Assembly (NCBI RefSeq): GCF_013466605.1
Contig: NZ_CP059162.1
Location: 4,526,001 to 4,590,000, forward strand
DNA from: Pseudomonas chlororaphis subsp. aurantiaca
GTDB lineage: Bacteria > Pseudomonadota > Gammaproteobacteria > Pseudomonadales > Pseudomonadaceae
Length of the DNA: 64,000 bases
Direction: 5' to 3'
Part shown: piece by piece, positions 18,225 through 27,122 of the stretch
Layout of the letters: each line of letters begins with the position of its first letter
How positions within the stretch are numbered: position 1 is the first letter of the stretch
Program-made: the position numbers and the translations under genes
Notes under the pieces: model-generated
Told to the model about the DNA's origin: nothing
The model's input: only the letters and a program-made list of their open reading frames with translations
The model's database searches: none

Positions 18225-18279
18225 GGCATCTGACTCTTGTTGTTGTTTTATGAGAAACCGGATGTGCGTTTGCGCGCTT

Positions 18280-18372
18280 CTGTAGGAGCCAGGCTTGCCG
18301 GCGATGGAGGTGCTGCGGCGTGTCAGGCCGGACGCCATCGCGGGCAAGCCGGATCGCCGCCCGCTCCTACAG
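18280..18372. repeat. REP pair between benD and benK
   Basis: The block opens with CTGTAGGAGC and closes with GCTCCTACAG. Inside are GCTTGCCGGCGATGG and CCATCGCGGGCAAGC, an inverted pair. It is a 93-bp BIME inside the ben operon and could form a long stem in the transcript. Confidence 0.8.
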
Positions 18373-18383
18373 TTCGTGGTGTT

Positions 18384-19157
18384 TCAGCCCTGGTCGCCAC
18401 CGCCTACCGGCATGACCATGCCGGTGATGTAGGACGCCTCGTCGGAGGCCAGGAACAGGATCGCCGCGGCCTGCTCGTCGATGGTGCCGTAGCGTTTCAT
18501 CAGGGTGCTGTCGACGGTCTGGTCGACGATCTGCTGGTACCAGACCTTTTCCTCGGCGCTCTGCTCGGCGCTGTTGCGCGGAATGCGCCGTGGCGGCGCT
18601 TCGGTGCCGCCGGGGGCGGTGGCGTTGACCCGCACCCCACGGCCGGCGGTCTCGAACGCCAGGCAGGCGGTCAGGGCATTCACCCCGCCCTTGGCCGCGC
18701 CGTACGGCACGCGGTTGATGCTGCGGGTGGCGATGGACGACACGTTGACGATGGCGCCGCTGCCCTGCTCCAGCATGTACGGCAGCGCCGCGTGGCAGCA
18801 CCACAAGGTGGGGAACAGCGAGCGGCGCACTTCGGCTTCGATCTGCTGTTCTTCATAGTGCTCGAACGGCTTGGCCCAGATAGTGCCGCCGACGTTGTTG
18901 ACCAGCACGTCGAGGCGCCCGAAACGCTCGACGGCGGCGGCCATCGCCCGGCTGCATTCGGCGTACTGTTCGAGGTCGGCGGTCAGCGCCAGCACCTCGA
19001 ACCTGGGGGCCAGTTCGGCCTGCAACTCGAACACCAGTTCGGAGCGATCCACCAGCACCAGCCACGCGCCCTCCTCGGCCAGCCGCTCGGCAACCCGCCG
19101 GCCGATGCCCTGCGCCGCGCCGGTGACCAGGGCGACTTTCTTCTCGAATCTGCTCAT
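18384..19157 (-). CDS. benD: Benzoate cis-diol dehydrogenase BenD
   Basis: A 257-residue short-chain dehydrogenase that oxidises and decarboxylates 1,6-dihydroxycyclohexa-2,4-diene-1-carboxylate to catechol, making NADH. Visible are the dinucleotide motif TGAAQGIG near the N-terminus, VNNVGGTIW, and the catalytic YGAAKGG (Tyr-x-x-x-Lys) in the middle. Length matches BenD/XylL. A GAGG about 8 nt upstream supports the start at 19157. It follows benC after a gap holding a 15-bp hairpin. Confidence 0.96.
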   Translation of the reverse strand: MSRFEKKVALVTGAAQGIGRRVAERLAEEGAWLVLVDRSELVFELQAELAPRFEVLALTADLEQYAECSRAMAAAVERFGRLDVLVNNVGGTIWAKPFEHYEEQQIEAEVRRSLFPTLWCCHAALPYMLEQGSGAIVNVSSIATRSINRVPYGAAKGGVNALTACLAFETAGRGVRVNATAPGGTEAPPRRIPRNSAEQSAEEKVWYQQIVDQTVDSTLMKRYGTIDEQAAAILFLASDEASYITGMVMPVGGGDQG

Positions 19158-19198
19158 CTCAAAACCTCATACCGATAGGCCCGATCCACCACCGTCTC

Positions 19199-19233
19199 TT
19201 CTGTAGGAGCGTCCGGTCGACGCTCCTACAGAA
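19199..19233. repeat. Perfect 15-bp hairpin between benC and benD
   Basis: TTCTGTAGGAGCGTC and GACGCTCCTACAGAA are perfect inverted arms separated by a 5-nt loop. The element shares the TGTAGGAGC core with the other REP hairpins of the window. It stands 12 bp after the benC stop and could slow transcription or protect upstream mRNA. Confidence 0.85.
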
Positions 19234-19245
19234 GCCGCTGTGGTT

Positions 19246-20259
19246 TCAGGCCGCGCTGGCGGCGAATTTTTCGTAGTAGAAATTGGCCGGGGCGATGCCC
19301 TGGTCGCGGATGAACTGGCTGACCGCCTCGACCATCGGCGGCGGGCCGCACAGGTACACGTCCACATCGCCGTCGTTCAGGTGCTTGGGCTCGATATGCT
19401 GGGTCACGTAGCCCTTGAGTGGGTGGCGGCTCTCGGGGTTGGCCACGCAGGCGCTGAAGCTGAAGTTGGGGATGCGCGCGGCGAAGGCTTCCAGGCGATC
19501 AATTTCCACCAGGTCGAAGTCGTTGGTCACCCCGTAGATCAGGTGCAGCGGATGCTCGCTGCCCTGCTCGGCGATTTTCTCCAGCATCGCGGTGAACGGC
19601 GCCAGCCCGGTGCCGCCGGCCAGCAGCAACAGCGGCCGGCGAATGTCCCGCAGGTAGAAGCTGCCCAATGGCCCGGCCAGGCTCATGTGGTCGCCGGCTT
19701 TCGCCAGGCCGGTGAGGAAGCTGCTCATCAGCCCGCCCGGCACGTTGCGGATCAAGAAGCTGACCTCGCCGTCGCGCTGCAGCGAGCTGAAGGAGTAGGC
19801 GCGGGTCTGTTCGCTGCCGGGCACGCCGAGGTTGACGTACTGCCCCGGCAGAAATGCCAGCTTGCTCAGGGCCTCGCCCTTGATCGACAAGGCGATGGTG
19901 CTGTCGGACAGCTGGCGCACCGCGCTGATGGTGGCGTCGAAGGTGGCCTGCGCCGTGCGGCAGACTTCCGAGGAAGCCGGCACCCGCACCACGCAATCGC
20001 TCAAGGCGCGCATCTGGCAGGTCAGCACGAAGCCCTGCTCGGCTTCATCCGCGGTCAGCGCGTCGTCGATGTATTCCTCGCCGAGGTCGTAACGCCCGGC
20101 TTCGGCGAAACACTTGCAGGTGCCGCAGGCGCCGTCGCGGCAGTCCAGGGGGATGTTGATGCCCTGGCGGTAGGCGGCATCGGCCACGGTTTCGCCGGTG
20201 TTGGCGGCGACGAAGCGGGTCACCCCGTCTTCGAAATTGAGTGCGATTTGATGAGTCAT
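19246..20259 (-). CDS. benC: Benzoate 1,2-dioxygenase electron-transfer reductase BenC
   Basis: A 337-residue reductase that passes electrons from NADH through FAD and a [2Fe-2S] cluster to the BenAB oxygenase. Residues about 1-95 form a plant-type ferredoxin with the cluster cysteines in CRDGACGTCKC plus the distal Cys of FVLTCQM. Residues about 105-200 form the FAD domain (RAYSFSS). The rest is the NAD domain (LLAGGTGLAPF, VYLCGPPPMV). The start at 20259 has GAGG 8 nt upstream and lies 10 bp after benB. Confidence 0.97.
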   Translation of the reverse strand: MTHQIALNFEDGVTRFVAANTGETVADAAYRQGINIPLDCRDGACGTCKCFAEAGRYDLGEEYIDDALTADEAEQGFVLTCQMRALSDCVVRVPASSEVCRTAQATFDATISAVRQLSDSTIALSIKGEALSKLAFLPGQYVNLGVPGSEQTRAYSFSSLQRDGEVSFLIRNVPGGLMSSFLTGLAKAGDHMSLAGPLGSFYLRDIRRPLLLLAGGTGLAPFTAMLEKIAEQGSEHPLHLIYGVTNDFDLVEIDRLEAFAARIPNFSFSACVANPESRHPLKGYVTQHIEPKHLNDGDVDVYLCGPPPMVEAVSQFIRDQGIAPANFYYEKFAASAA

Positions 20260-20269
20260 GGCAGTCGCC

Positions 20270-20758
20270 TCAGAGGTGGTAGACATCGACGACCTGACGA
20301 ACGTAATCGTTCTTCAGGATGACTTTCTTGGCCCTGATCAGCGGGTTCTCGCCCCGCACGTCGAGGGTGTAGAAGCTGGTGCCGAAGTAGCTGTCGACGG
20401 TCTTGTAGCGAAAGCTCAGGGTGTGCCAGTTGAAGCGTACCTGGCACAGGCCGTCGACCTGCTCCAGCACCTCGATGTTGCTCAGGTTGTGCGAGGTGCG
20501 GGTGTCTGGAATGCTCGCGCTGGAGCGCTCGGTCTTGATCCGGAACACCCGGTCTTCCAGGCCGCAGCGGCTGCCGTACCAGATCAGCGAGATCTCCCGC
20601 TGCGGGTCTTCGGTGAGCTCGTCGTTGTCGTCCCAGGACGGCATCCAGAAGGTCGCGTCGGGAGCGTAGAGCTCCAGCCAGCTGTCCCAGTCCTTGTCGT
20701 CCAGGTAGCGCGCTTCGCGGTAGAGAAAGTCGCGCACGGTGTCATGGGAAACGCTCAT
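20270..20758 (-). CDS. benB: Benzoate 1,2-dioxygenase small (beta) subunit BenB
   Basis: A 162-residue structural subunit of the alpha3-beta3 oxygenase, with an NTF2-like/cystatin fold. Signatures are VRDFLYREARYLDDKDWDSW, YAPDATFWMPSWDD and the C-terminal NPLIRAKKVILKNDYV. The start ATG at 20758 overlaps the benA TGA by one base, so translation is probably coupled to benA. Confidence 0.97.
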   Translation of the reverse strand: MSVSHDTVRDFLYREARYLDDKDWDSWLELYAPDATFWMPSWDDNDELTEDPQREISLIWYGSRCGLEDRVFRIKTERSSASIPDTRTSHNLSNIEVLEQVDGLCQVRFNWHTLSFRYKTVDSYFGTSFYTLDVRGENPLIRAKKVILKNDYVRQVVDVYHL

Positions 20759-22119
20759 CACACAGCCTCCACGGCAATGGTTCGCGCGGCTTCGGCGGCA
20801 AGCGCCTTGAGCATGGTTTGCTGCCAGTACTTGTGCTGCATCACGAACAGGCCCTCGTCTTCGGTGCGCACGCCACTGAGGATCGGTTGCAGGTCGATTT
20901 CCCGGGCCGCGTCGTCCGCGCCCTCGACCCAGTGTTCGGCGCCGCGGGACATGTCGTTCCAGGCGCTGTTGCAGCCCTGGTAGCCCATCTGGCAGGAACG
21001 GAATTCCTCCAGGTCGTCCGGGGTGGCCATGCCGCTGACGTTGAAGAAGTCCTCGTACTGGCGGATGCGCATGGCCCGGGCTTCGTCGCTTTCGCCCCTG
21101 GGCGCGATGCAGTAGATGGTGATCTCGGTACGGTCCACCGAGATCGGCCGGGCGATGCGGATCTGCGAGCTGAACTGGTCCATCAGGTAGACGTTGGGGT
21201 ACAGGCACAGGTTGCGCGAGTTCTCGATCATCCAGTCGGCGCGGGCCTGGCCGAAGTCCCGGGCCAGATCAAAGCGGCGCTCGTAGAGCGGACGGTCCTC
21301 GGGGTTGGACCAGCGGGTCCAGAGCAGCATGTGGCCCTTGTCGAAGGAGTAGAAACCACCGCCCTGCTTGGCCCAGCTGCCGGCGCTCATGGTCTTGATC
21401 TCTTCGCCGGCTTCGCGCTGCTTGCGCTGGCTCTGGGTGGCCGCGTAGTTCCAGTGCACTGAGCTGACGTGGTAGCCGTCGGCGCCGTTTTCCGCGGTGA
21501 GCTTCCAGTTGCCTTCGTAGATGTAGCTCGAGGAACCGCGCAGCACTTCCAGGCCGTCGGCGGACTGGTCGACGATCATGTCGATGATCTTCGCCGACTC
21601 GCCCAGGTGCTCCACCAGGGGCAGCACGTCGGGGTTGAGGCTGCCGAACAGGAAACCGCGATAGGACTCGAAGCGCGCGACCCTGGTCAGGTCGTGGGAG
21701 CCTTCGCAGTTGAAACTCGACGGGTAACCCGCGGCGGCCGGGTCCTTGACCTTGAGCAGCTTGCCGGAGTTGTTGAAGGTCCAGCCGTGGAACGGGCAGG
21801 TGTAGGACGACTTGTTGCCGGTCTTGTGCCGGCAGAGCATGGCGCCACGGTGGCTGCAGGCATTGAGGAAGGCATTGAGTTCGCCGTCCTTGTTGCGCGC
21901 GATGAAGACCGACTGCCGGCCCATGGTGGTGGTGTAGTAGTCGTTGTTGTTGGGGATCTGGCTCTCGTGGGCGAGGTACAGCCAGTTGCCCTCGAAGATG
22001 TGCTGCATTTCCAGCTCGAACAGCCGGGGGTCGGTGAACATCTCCCGCTTGCAGCGGTAGACACCCCGGTCACGGTCTTCTTCAAGCAGGGAGTGAAGGT
22101 ATTCGGGTCGCAGGGTCAT
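20758..22119 (-). CDS. benA: Benzoate 1,2-dioxygenase large (alpha) subunit BenA
   Basis: A 453-residue Rieske non-heme iron oxygenase subunit converting benzoate to its cis-1,2-diol. The Rieske [2Fe-2S] ligands are C88-x-H90 (NACSHRG) and C108-x-x-H111 (CPFHGW). The mononuclear iron site lies in [15 protein letters not shown], with the bridging Asp. The ATG at 22119 is chosen over 22134 since GGAGG stands 8 nt before it and the product then begins MTLRPEY, as in known BenA. It is the first gene of benABCDK(E'), driven by the BenR-type promoter upstream. Confidence 0.97.
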   Translation of the reverse strand: MTLRPEYLHSLLEEDRDRGVYRCKREMFTDPRLFELEMQHIFEGNWLYLAHESQIPNNNDYYTTTMGRQSVFIARNKDGELNAFLNACSHRGAMLCRHKTGNKSSYTCPFHGWTFNNSGKLLKVKDPAAAGYPSSFNCEGSHDLTRVARFESYRGFLFGSLNPDVLPLVEHLGESAKIIDMIVDQSADGLEVLRGSSSYIYEGNWKLTAENGADGYHVSSVHWNYAATQSQRKQREAGEEIKTMSAGSWAKQGGGFYSFDKGHMLLWTRWSNPEDRPLYERRFDLARDFGQARADWMIENSRNLCLYPNVYLMDQFSSQIRIARPISVDRTEITIYCIAPRGESDEARAMRIRQYEDFFNVSGMATPDDLEEFRSCQMGYQGCNSAWNDMSRGAEHWVEGADDAAREIDLQPILSGVRTEDEGLFVMQHKYWQQTMLKALAAEAARTIAVEAV

Positions 22120-22156
22120 GGCCGCCGCCTCCATTGTTTTTATTCAGGCAAGGCTC

Positions 22157-22219
22157 ATGCTAGGGCGGGGTGCGCGGGGGCAATATCCGTTGCGTGCAGA
22201 CCACTATCCGTTTTCTGCA
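22157..22219 (-). promoter_or_regulatory. BenR/XylS-type promoter of the ben operon
   Basis: Read on the minus strand, two direct repeats match the XylS/BenR consensus TGCA-N6-GGNTA. The distal one is TGCAGAAAACGGATA (22205-22219) and the proximal one TGCACGCAACGGATA (22184-22198). They lie 21 bp apart centre to centre, two helical turns, as at the xyl Pm promoter. A likely -10, TAGCAT (22157-22162), follows the proximal box after 21 bp, the geometry of Pm, where the box replaces the -35. Confidence 0.9.
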
Positions 22220-22436
22220 GAGTTTTGTAGGGCAAGTCCTACAGGGGTAGCCGCTGCCGAGCAGGCGAGGCAGTGACCGGGCTGGGCGGCATTCCGACGT
22301 AGCGACCGCCACTCGGGCCTCGCATGTTTATCCAGAACGATCGCGGTTTCAGGTTTTGCGACTGCTGCGCAGTCGATCGCAGCCTCGCGGGCTCGGCAGC
22401 GGCTACGGATAACGCGGAGGATCAGGACGAATGCAG

Positions 22437-22473
22437 CCTCTGTAGGAGCGTCGACCGGCTGCTCCTACAGAGG
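22437..22473. repeat. REP-type hairpin downstream of benR
   Basis: CCTCTGTAGGAGC and GCTCCTACAGAGG form 13-bp arms around an 11-nt loop, 14 bp after the benR stop. It may terminate or stabilise the benR transcript ahead of the ben promoter. The rest of the benR-benA gap (22220-22436) holds further short palindromes (for example TGTAGG/CCTACA at 22226-22243) but no gene. Confidence 0.8.
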
Positions 22474-22487
22474 CAAATGCATCGATA

Positions 22488-23444
22488 TCAGTGCCGGCGT
22501 CTGAGGGTATCGGACGGCAATTCGCCGAACTGTTTGCGGTAGCTTTCCGAGAAGCGTCCCAGGTGCAGGAAACCGAAGTCCATGGCCAGTTCGGTGATGT
22601 TGCGTACGTTGCAGCTGGGGTCGCGGAGGCAGGCGTGGATCCGCTCGAGTTTCTTCTGGCGAATGTAGCGCATGGGCGTGGTGCGGGCGTTGCGCTCGAA
22701 CAACGCATAGAGCGAACGCAGGCTCATCTGCGCCTGCTGCGCCAGTTCCTCGCAGCCAATGTCCTGCTTGAGGTTGCGCTCGATGTAATCGGCAATCGTC
22801 TCGAAGGTCGCCGACGACGAACCCAGGCCCGCGCGTCGGATGTTGGTCTTCATCAGGCTGAGCATCTTGCTCGCGACGATCTGCGCGTAATGCTCTTGCA
22901 CCCGGGGGATGCACTCGGCGGCTTCGGCTTCGCGGCAGACCACGCTCATCAGGTTGATGAAACCTTCCAGCTCATCCAGCTGGTAGCGGTTGCCCACGAA
23001 GCGCACGCCCTGCCCCGGATACAGCCAGCGCTGCTCCTGGCACACCGATTCCAGCAGGCGGGTGGGCACCTTGATGATGAATTTCTCGCAATCGTCGGAG
23101 TAGGTCAGGTCCACCGGATCGTCGGGGTTGATCAGCAGCAGCTCGCCCGGGGCGAAGTAATGTTCCTGGCGATGGCCGCGCCACAGGCAGTGGCCACGCA
23201 GCAACACTTGCAGGTGATAGATGGTTTCCAGCGCCGGCGAGGTGACCCGCACGCTGGCGCCGTAGCTGATCGAGCACAGGTCGAGGCTGGCGAACTGCCG
23301 ATGATTGAGGCTGGCCTGGGGACTGCCGGCCTTGGGCAAACGGATGCAGTGGCTGCCCACATGCTGGTTGACATAGCCGGACACGGCATAGGGATCGGCC
23401 TGGTCGAATACCCTGCTGCGCTCACTCAACAGATGCGTTTCCAT
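22488..23444 (-). CDS. benR: AraC/XylS-family activator BenR
   Basis: A 318-residue transcriptional activator, the usual BenR length. The N-terminal ~200 residues are the effector-binding/dimerisation region typical of XylS (ending near EHYAQIVASKMLSLMKTNI). The C-terminal ~100 residues hold the two AraC helix-turn-helix units (CEELAQQAQMSLRSLYALFE, then ITELAMDFGFLHLGRFSESY with RKQFGELPSDTLRR). The ATG at 23444 has GGGAG upstream. It should respond to benzoate and bind the tandem boxes before benA and benF. Confidence 0.94.
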   Translation of the reverse strand: METHLLSERSRVFDQADPYAVSGYVNQHVGSHCIRLPKAGSPQASLNHRQFASLDLCSISYGASVRVTSPALETIYHLQVLLRGHCLWRGHRQEHYFAPGELLLINPDDPVDLTYSDDCEKFIIKVPTRLLESVCQEQRWLYPGQGVRFVGNRYQLDELEGFINLMSVVCREAEAAECIPRVQEHYAQIVASKMLSLMKTNIRRAGLGSSSATFETIADYIERNLKQDIGCEELAQQAQMSLRSLYALFERNARTTPMRYIRQKKLERIHACLRDPSCNVRNITELAMDFGFLHLGRFSESYRKQFGELPSDTLRRRH

Positions 23445-23554
23445 AAGCGGGTCACTCCCAGTTCTAATTATTGGGATTGTTATTATCGGGCGGTGCTCGT
23501 TCGTCACCGCGGGCACATCACGCAAAACATCGACCACGACTCACAATGGCAAAA

Positions 23555-23586
23555 GCCACGGGATAACCGTCAAGTCATCCCGTGGC
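23555..23586 (-). terminator. Rho-independent terminator of catBCA
   Basis: GCCACGGGAT and ATCCCGTGGC form a 10-bp stem with a 12-nt loop, followed on the minus strand by TTTTGCCATTGTG. It lies 25 bp past the catA stop codon. Confidence 0.88.
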
Positions 23587-23610
23587 CCCGATTCGGGATC
23601 TGCCGTCGCC

Positions 23611-24540
23611 TCAGCTCTCCAGCGCTCGTACTCGCTCCATGCGCTGCTGCTCCTCGGGCTGGGCCGACGACTGCAGGGTGAAGTCGAAGTCGATCTCGGC
23701 AAAACGCCCGCCGACCCCATGCTGCGCCGCACGCTGCTGATCGTCGCTGAAGGTGATCTTGGCGATCAGCTCGTCGCGGGTGGCGTAGGCGAAATCGTCG
23801 TGCAGGTATTCATCGCCATCGAGGTTGATCTGGGTGGTCAGGTGACGGTGGTCGTCGGCCGAGATGAAGAAGTGGATATGTGCCGGACGCTGGCCATGGC
23901 GGCCCAGCTGGTCGAGCAACTGCTGGGTCGGACCGTCCGGTGGGCAGCCGTAGCCCGAAGGCACGATGCTGCGGAAACGGTAGCGGCCTTCGGCATCGGT
24001 GACGATGCGTCGACGCAGGTTGAACTCCGACTGGGTGGTGTCGAAGTAGGAGTAGGTACCGCCGGTGTTGGCGTGCCAGACATCGACAATGGCCCCGGCC
24101 AGCGGTTCGCCGGCGGTGTTGCGCACCTGGCCCTGCATGAACAGCACCACGCCCGGATCGAGGCCATCGTCGAGGCGCGCTTCACCCTGGCTCAGCGGCG
24201 CACCGGCCACGTACAGCGGGCCTTCGATGGTGCGTGGGGTGCCGCCGGTCTTGCCGGCCTGTTCGTCGGCGGCGTCCATCAGCAGGTCCAGGTAATGCTC
24301 CAGGCCCAGGCCAGCCACCAGCAGCCCGGCTTCCTGGCGGGCGCCGAGCACGTTGAGGTAGTTGACCGCCCTCCAGAATTCTTCCGGAGTCACGTCGAGG
24401 TCTTCGATGATGTTCACCGTGTCACGCAGGATGCGGTACACCAGGGCCTTGGTACGCGGGTTGCCCTGGTCGTTGAACTGGCCGCTGACTTCTTCGAGAA
24501 ATTTCTGGGCGCTGGCAGTGTGGGAAATTCGGACGTTCAT
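23611..24540 (-). CDS. catA: Catechol 1,2-dioxygenase CatA
   Basis: A 309-residue intradiol dioxygenase that opens catechol to cis,cis-muconate. The N-terminal helical linker domain (1 to about 100) mediates dimerisation. The catalytic beta-sandwich carries the Fe(III) ligands: one Tyr in GTYSYFD (163-165), Tyr197 in PSGYGCP, His221 and His223 in RPAHIHFF. GAGGAA upstream supports the start. It is the last gene of catBCA and is followed by a clear terminator. Length and motifs are complete. Confidence 0.96.
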   Translation of the reverse strand: MNVRISHTASAQKFLEEVSGQFNDQGNPRTKALVYRILRDTVNIIEDLDVTPEEFWRAVNYLNVLGARQEAGLLVAGLGLEHYLDLLMDAADEQAGKTGGTPRTIEGPLYVAGAPLSQGEARLDDGLDPGVVLFMQGQVRNTAGEPLAGAIVDVWHANTGGTYSYFDTTQSEFNLRRRIVTDAEGRYRFRSIVPSGYGCPPDGPTQQLLDQLGRHGQRPAHIHFFISADDHRHLTTQINLDGDEYLHDDFAYATRDELIAKITFSDDQQRAAQHGVGGRFAEIDFDFTLQSSAQPEEQQRMERVRALES

Positions 24541-24591
24541 GGTTATTCCTCATCTTGTATTTATTAGAGTGTGCAGCGGGCTGGCGAGGGC

Positions 24592-24882
24592 TCAGCGGTC
24601 ATCCGCATGAATGGACGAAGGATGCCTGCACAGCGCGTTCACTTCGATAGCCATGTACGGGTACAGCGGCAGTTGCATCAGCAGGTCGTGCAGTTCCTGC
24701 ACGCTGTCGACGTCGAACACGCTGTAGTTGGCATACAGGCCGGCGATGCGCCACAAGTGCCGCCACTTGCCCTGCTCCTGCAGGCGCTGGGCCAGGGCCT
24801 TTTCGTCGGCCTTGAGCTGGGCTGCGCGCTCGGGGTTCATGTCGACCGGCAACTTCACGGTCATTTTGACGTGGAACAGCAT
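24592..24882 (-). CDS. catC: Muconolactone delta-isomerase CatC
   Basis: A 96-residue enzyme isomerising muconolactone to the beta-ketoadipate enol-lactone. It has the standard CatC length and start (MLFHVKMTVKLPVDMNPE) and the conserved KWRHLWRIAGLYANYSVFDV core with LPLYPYM. AAGGAG lies 7 nt before the ATG at 24882. It lies between catB (32 bp upstream) and catA (51 bp downstream). Confidence 0.97.
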   Translation of the reverse strand: MLFHVKMTVKLPVDMNPERAAQLKADEKALAQRLQEQGKWRHLWRIAGLYANYSVFDVDSVQELHDLLMQLPLYPYMAIEVNALCRHPSSIHADDR

Positions 24883-24914
24883 GGTGCACTCCTTAAGACG
24901 TGATGAATGGCGGT

Positions 24915-26054
24915 TCAGGCTTTGTCGCGGCGGAAGAACGCCAGGCGCTCCTCGTCCAGGCTCAGGCCGAGGCCCGGCGCCTGGGATACGTGCAATTGGA
25001 AATCGCGGTACAGCGGCGGCTCAGCGAGGATGTCCTCGGTCAGCAGCAGCGGGCCGAACAGTTCGGTGTCCCAGCTCAAGGTATTGAGAGTGAGGAAGGC
25101 ATGGGCCGACGCCAGGGTGCCGATGCCGCCTTCGAGCATGGTGCCGCCGTACAGGCCGATGCCCGCCGCCTCGGCGATCGCCGCGGTGCGCAATACCGCG
25201 CGCGGGCCGCCGTTCTTGGCGATCTTCAGGGCGAACACCGAGGCCGCGCCTTCGCGGGCCAGGTTGAAGGCGTCTTCCACGCATTCGATGGATTCGTCGG
25301 CCATGATCGGCGCCGGGCTGATGGCATTGAGGCGCACCATACCGGCGCGGTTGTTGCGCGAGATCGGCTGTTCGATCAGGTCGATGCCGTTGCCGCCCAG
25401 GACCCGGCAGGCACGCACCGCCACCGCTTCGTCCCACGCCTGATTGACGTCGACCCGCACGCTGGCGCGGTCGCCCAGGGCCTTCTTGATCGCGATCACG
25501 TGGGCCAGGTCGCGATCTACCTCGCCGGCGCCGATCTTCAACTTGAAGATGCGGTGACGACGCAGGTCGAGCATCTTTTGCGCTTCGGCGATGTCCTTGG
25601 CGGTATCGCCGCTGGCCAGGGTCCAGGCCACTGGCAAGGCGTCGCGCACCCGGCCGCCGAGCAGCTCGCTGACCGGCAGCCCCAGGCGCTTGCCCTGGGC
25701 GTCGAGCAAGGCGCTTTCGATACCGGATTTGGCGAAGGTGTTGCCGCGGATGCTGCGCTCCAGGCGCTGCATGGCGGCATTGATATTGGCGCCGTCCTGG
25801 CCGAGCAGCAGCGGCGTGAAGAAACGGTCGATGTTGGTCTTGATGCTGTCCGGGCTTTCATTGCCATAGGCCAGGCCGCCGATGGTGGTGGCTTCGCCCA
25901 GGCCTTCGATGCCGTCGGCGCAGCGCAGGCGGATCAGCACCAGGGTCTGGTTCTGCATGGTGTGCATCGCCAGCTTGTGCGGGCGGATGGTTGGCAGATC
26001 GACGATGATCGTTTCGATCGATTCAATGGCACTCGAAAGCATTTCCATACCCAT
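24915..26054 (-). CDS. catB: Muconate cycloisomerase CatB
   Basis: Enolase-superfamily enzyme turning cis,cis-muconate into muconolactone. Family blocks are complete: DLPTIRPHKLAMHTM, GEATTIGGLAYG, NTFAKSGIESALLDAQGKRL, the KLKIGAG lysine pair, RVDVNQAWDE (metal Asp), IEQP (metal Glu) and PIMADES (metal Asp), with the acid/base Lys in FALKIAKNGG. Three in-frame ATGs (26054, 26048, 26042) are possible; homologues start near MLSSAIES. The frame runs on to 26147 but that segment is the promoter. It is divergent from catR. Confidence 0.95.
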   Translation of the reverse strand: MGMEMLSSAIESIETIIVDLPTIRPHKLAMHTMQNQTLVLIRLRCADGIEGLGEATTIGGLAYGNESPDSIKTNIDRFFTPLLLGQDGANINAAMQRLERSIRGNTFAKSGIESALLDAQGKRLGLPVSELLGGRVRDALPVAWTLASGDTAKDIAEAQKMLDLRRHRIFKLKIGAGEVDRDLAHVIAIKKALGDRASVRVDVNQAWDEAVAVRACRVLGGNGIDLIEQPISRNNRAGMVRLNAISPAPIMADESIECVEDAFNLAREGAASVFALKIAKNGGPRAVLRTAAIAEAAGIGLYGGTMLEGGIGTLASAHAFLTLNTLSWDTELFGPLLLTEDILAEPPLYRDFQLHVSQAPGLGLSLDEERLAFFRRDKA

Positions 26055-26106
26055 CAGGTTCTTGAAGTTATGGACCTGATTCTCGTACGGCTTTTTCCGG
26101 GGTTCC

Positions 26107-26143
26107 AATATAGAATTGGTCTGGCTCGATACCTTTAAGGTAT
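26107..26143 (-). promoter_or_regulatory. CatR operator and catB promoter
   Basis: ATACCTT-T-AAGGTAT (26129-26143) is a perfect palindrome of the LysR form T-N11-A, placed between catB and catR, 24 bp before the catR start codon. On the minus strand a -10-like TATATT (26107-26112) lies 16 bp past the palindrome, so CatR bound here would sit at the -35 side of catB. CatR should bind muconate and switch on catBCA while repressing itself. Confidence 0.82.
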
Positions 26144-26167
26144 CCAACCTTTGTCTGCGGAGGCCTT

Positions 26168-27061
26168 ATGGAACTGCGTCATCTGCGTTACTTCCAGGTG
26201 CTGGGCCAGACCCTCAACTTCACCAAGGCCGCCGAGCGCCTGCACATCGCCCAGCCGCCCCTGAGCCGGCAGATCCAGCAACTGGAAGAGGAACTCGGGG
26301 TATTGCTGCTGGAGCGCGGCCGGCCGTTGCGCCTGACCGAGGCCGGGCGGTTTTTCTATGAGCATTCCAGCGTGCTGCTGGAGCAGTTGGCCAAGATCTG
26401 TGACAACACCCGGCGCATCGGCCACGGCGAAAAGACCTGGCTCGGCATCGGTTTTGCCCCCTCGACCCTGTACGGCCTGCTGCCGGAACTGATCCGCCGC
26501 CTGCGCAGCCACGAGACCCTGGCCCTGGAACTGGGACTGTCGGAGATGACCACCCTGCAACAGGTGGAAGCGCTCAAGGCCGGGCGCATCGACATCGGCT
26601 TCGGGCGGATTCGCATCGACGACCCGGCCATCGTGCAGAGGGTACAGACTGAGGATCGCCTGGTGGCCGCCCTGCCCGCCGGGCATCCGCTGATCGGCCA
26701 GCCGGTGAGCCTGGCGCAACTGGCCGACGAACCCTTTGTGCTCTACCCCGGCAACCCACGCCCGAGCTACGCCGACCACGTGATCGCGCTGTTCAATACC
26801 CACGGCCTGAACATCCGCATCGTGCAATGGACCAACGAACTGCAGACCGCCATCGGCCTGGTGGGCGCCGGCATCGGCATCACCCTGGTGCCGGCCTCGG
26901 TGCAATTGCTGCACCGCGACGACATCGGCTTCAGCCCGCTGCTGGAAGCCAACGCCACCTCGCCGATCATCATCAGCCGGCGGGTCGGCGACGTCTCCGC
27001 GGGGCTCAATCACTGCCTGCGCATGATCGACGAACTGCGCGCCGAACACCCCGACGCCTGA
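26168..27061 (+). CDS. catR: LysR-family regulator CatR
   Basis: A 297-residue LTTR of the CatR/CatM/BenM group. It has the N-terminal winged helix MELRHLRYFQVLGQTLNFTK, then AAERLHIAQPPLSRQIQQLE, and an effector domain with LGIGFAPSTLYGLLPELIRR and PASVQLLHRDDIGFSPL, as in muconate-sensing members. GGAGG 5 nt before the ATG. It is divergent from catB with the palindromic operator between. It should respond to cis,cis-muconate. Confidence 0.93.
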   Translation: MELRHLRYFQVLGQTLNFTKAAERLHIAQPPLSRQIQQLEEELGVLLLERGRPLRLTEAGRFFYEHSSVLLEQLAKICDNTRRIGHGEKTWLGIGFAPSTLYGLLPELIRRLRSHETLALELGLSEMTTLQQVEALKAGRIDIGFGRIRIDDPAIVQRVQTEDRLVAALPAGHPLIGQPVSLAQLADEPFVLYPGNPRPSYADHVIALFNTHGLNIRIVQWTNELQTAIGLVGAGIGITLVPASVQLLHRDDIGFSPLLEANATSPIIISRRVGDVSAGLNHCLRMIDELRAEHPDA

Positions 27062-27122
27062 CTCCTCGCGCGCAACCGACTCGCGGTTGCGCCCACCTCC
27101 CCTTGTTGCAAAAAAGCATGCC

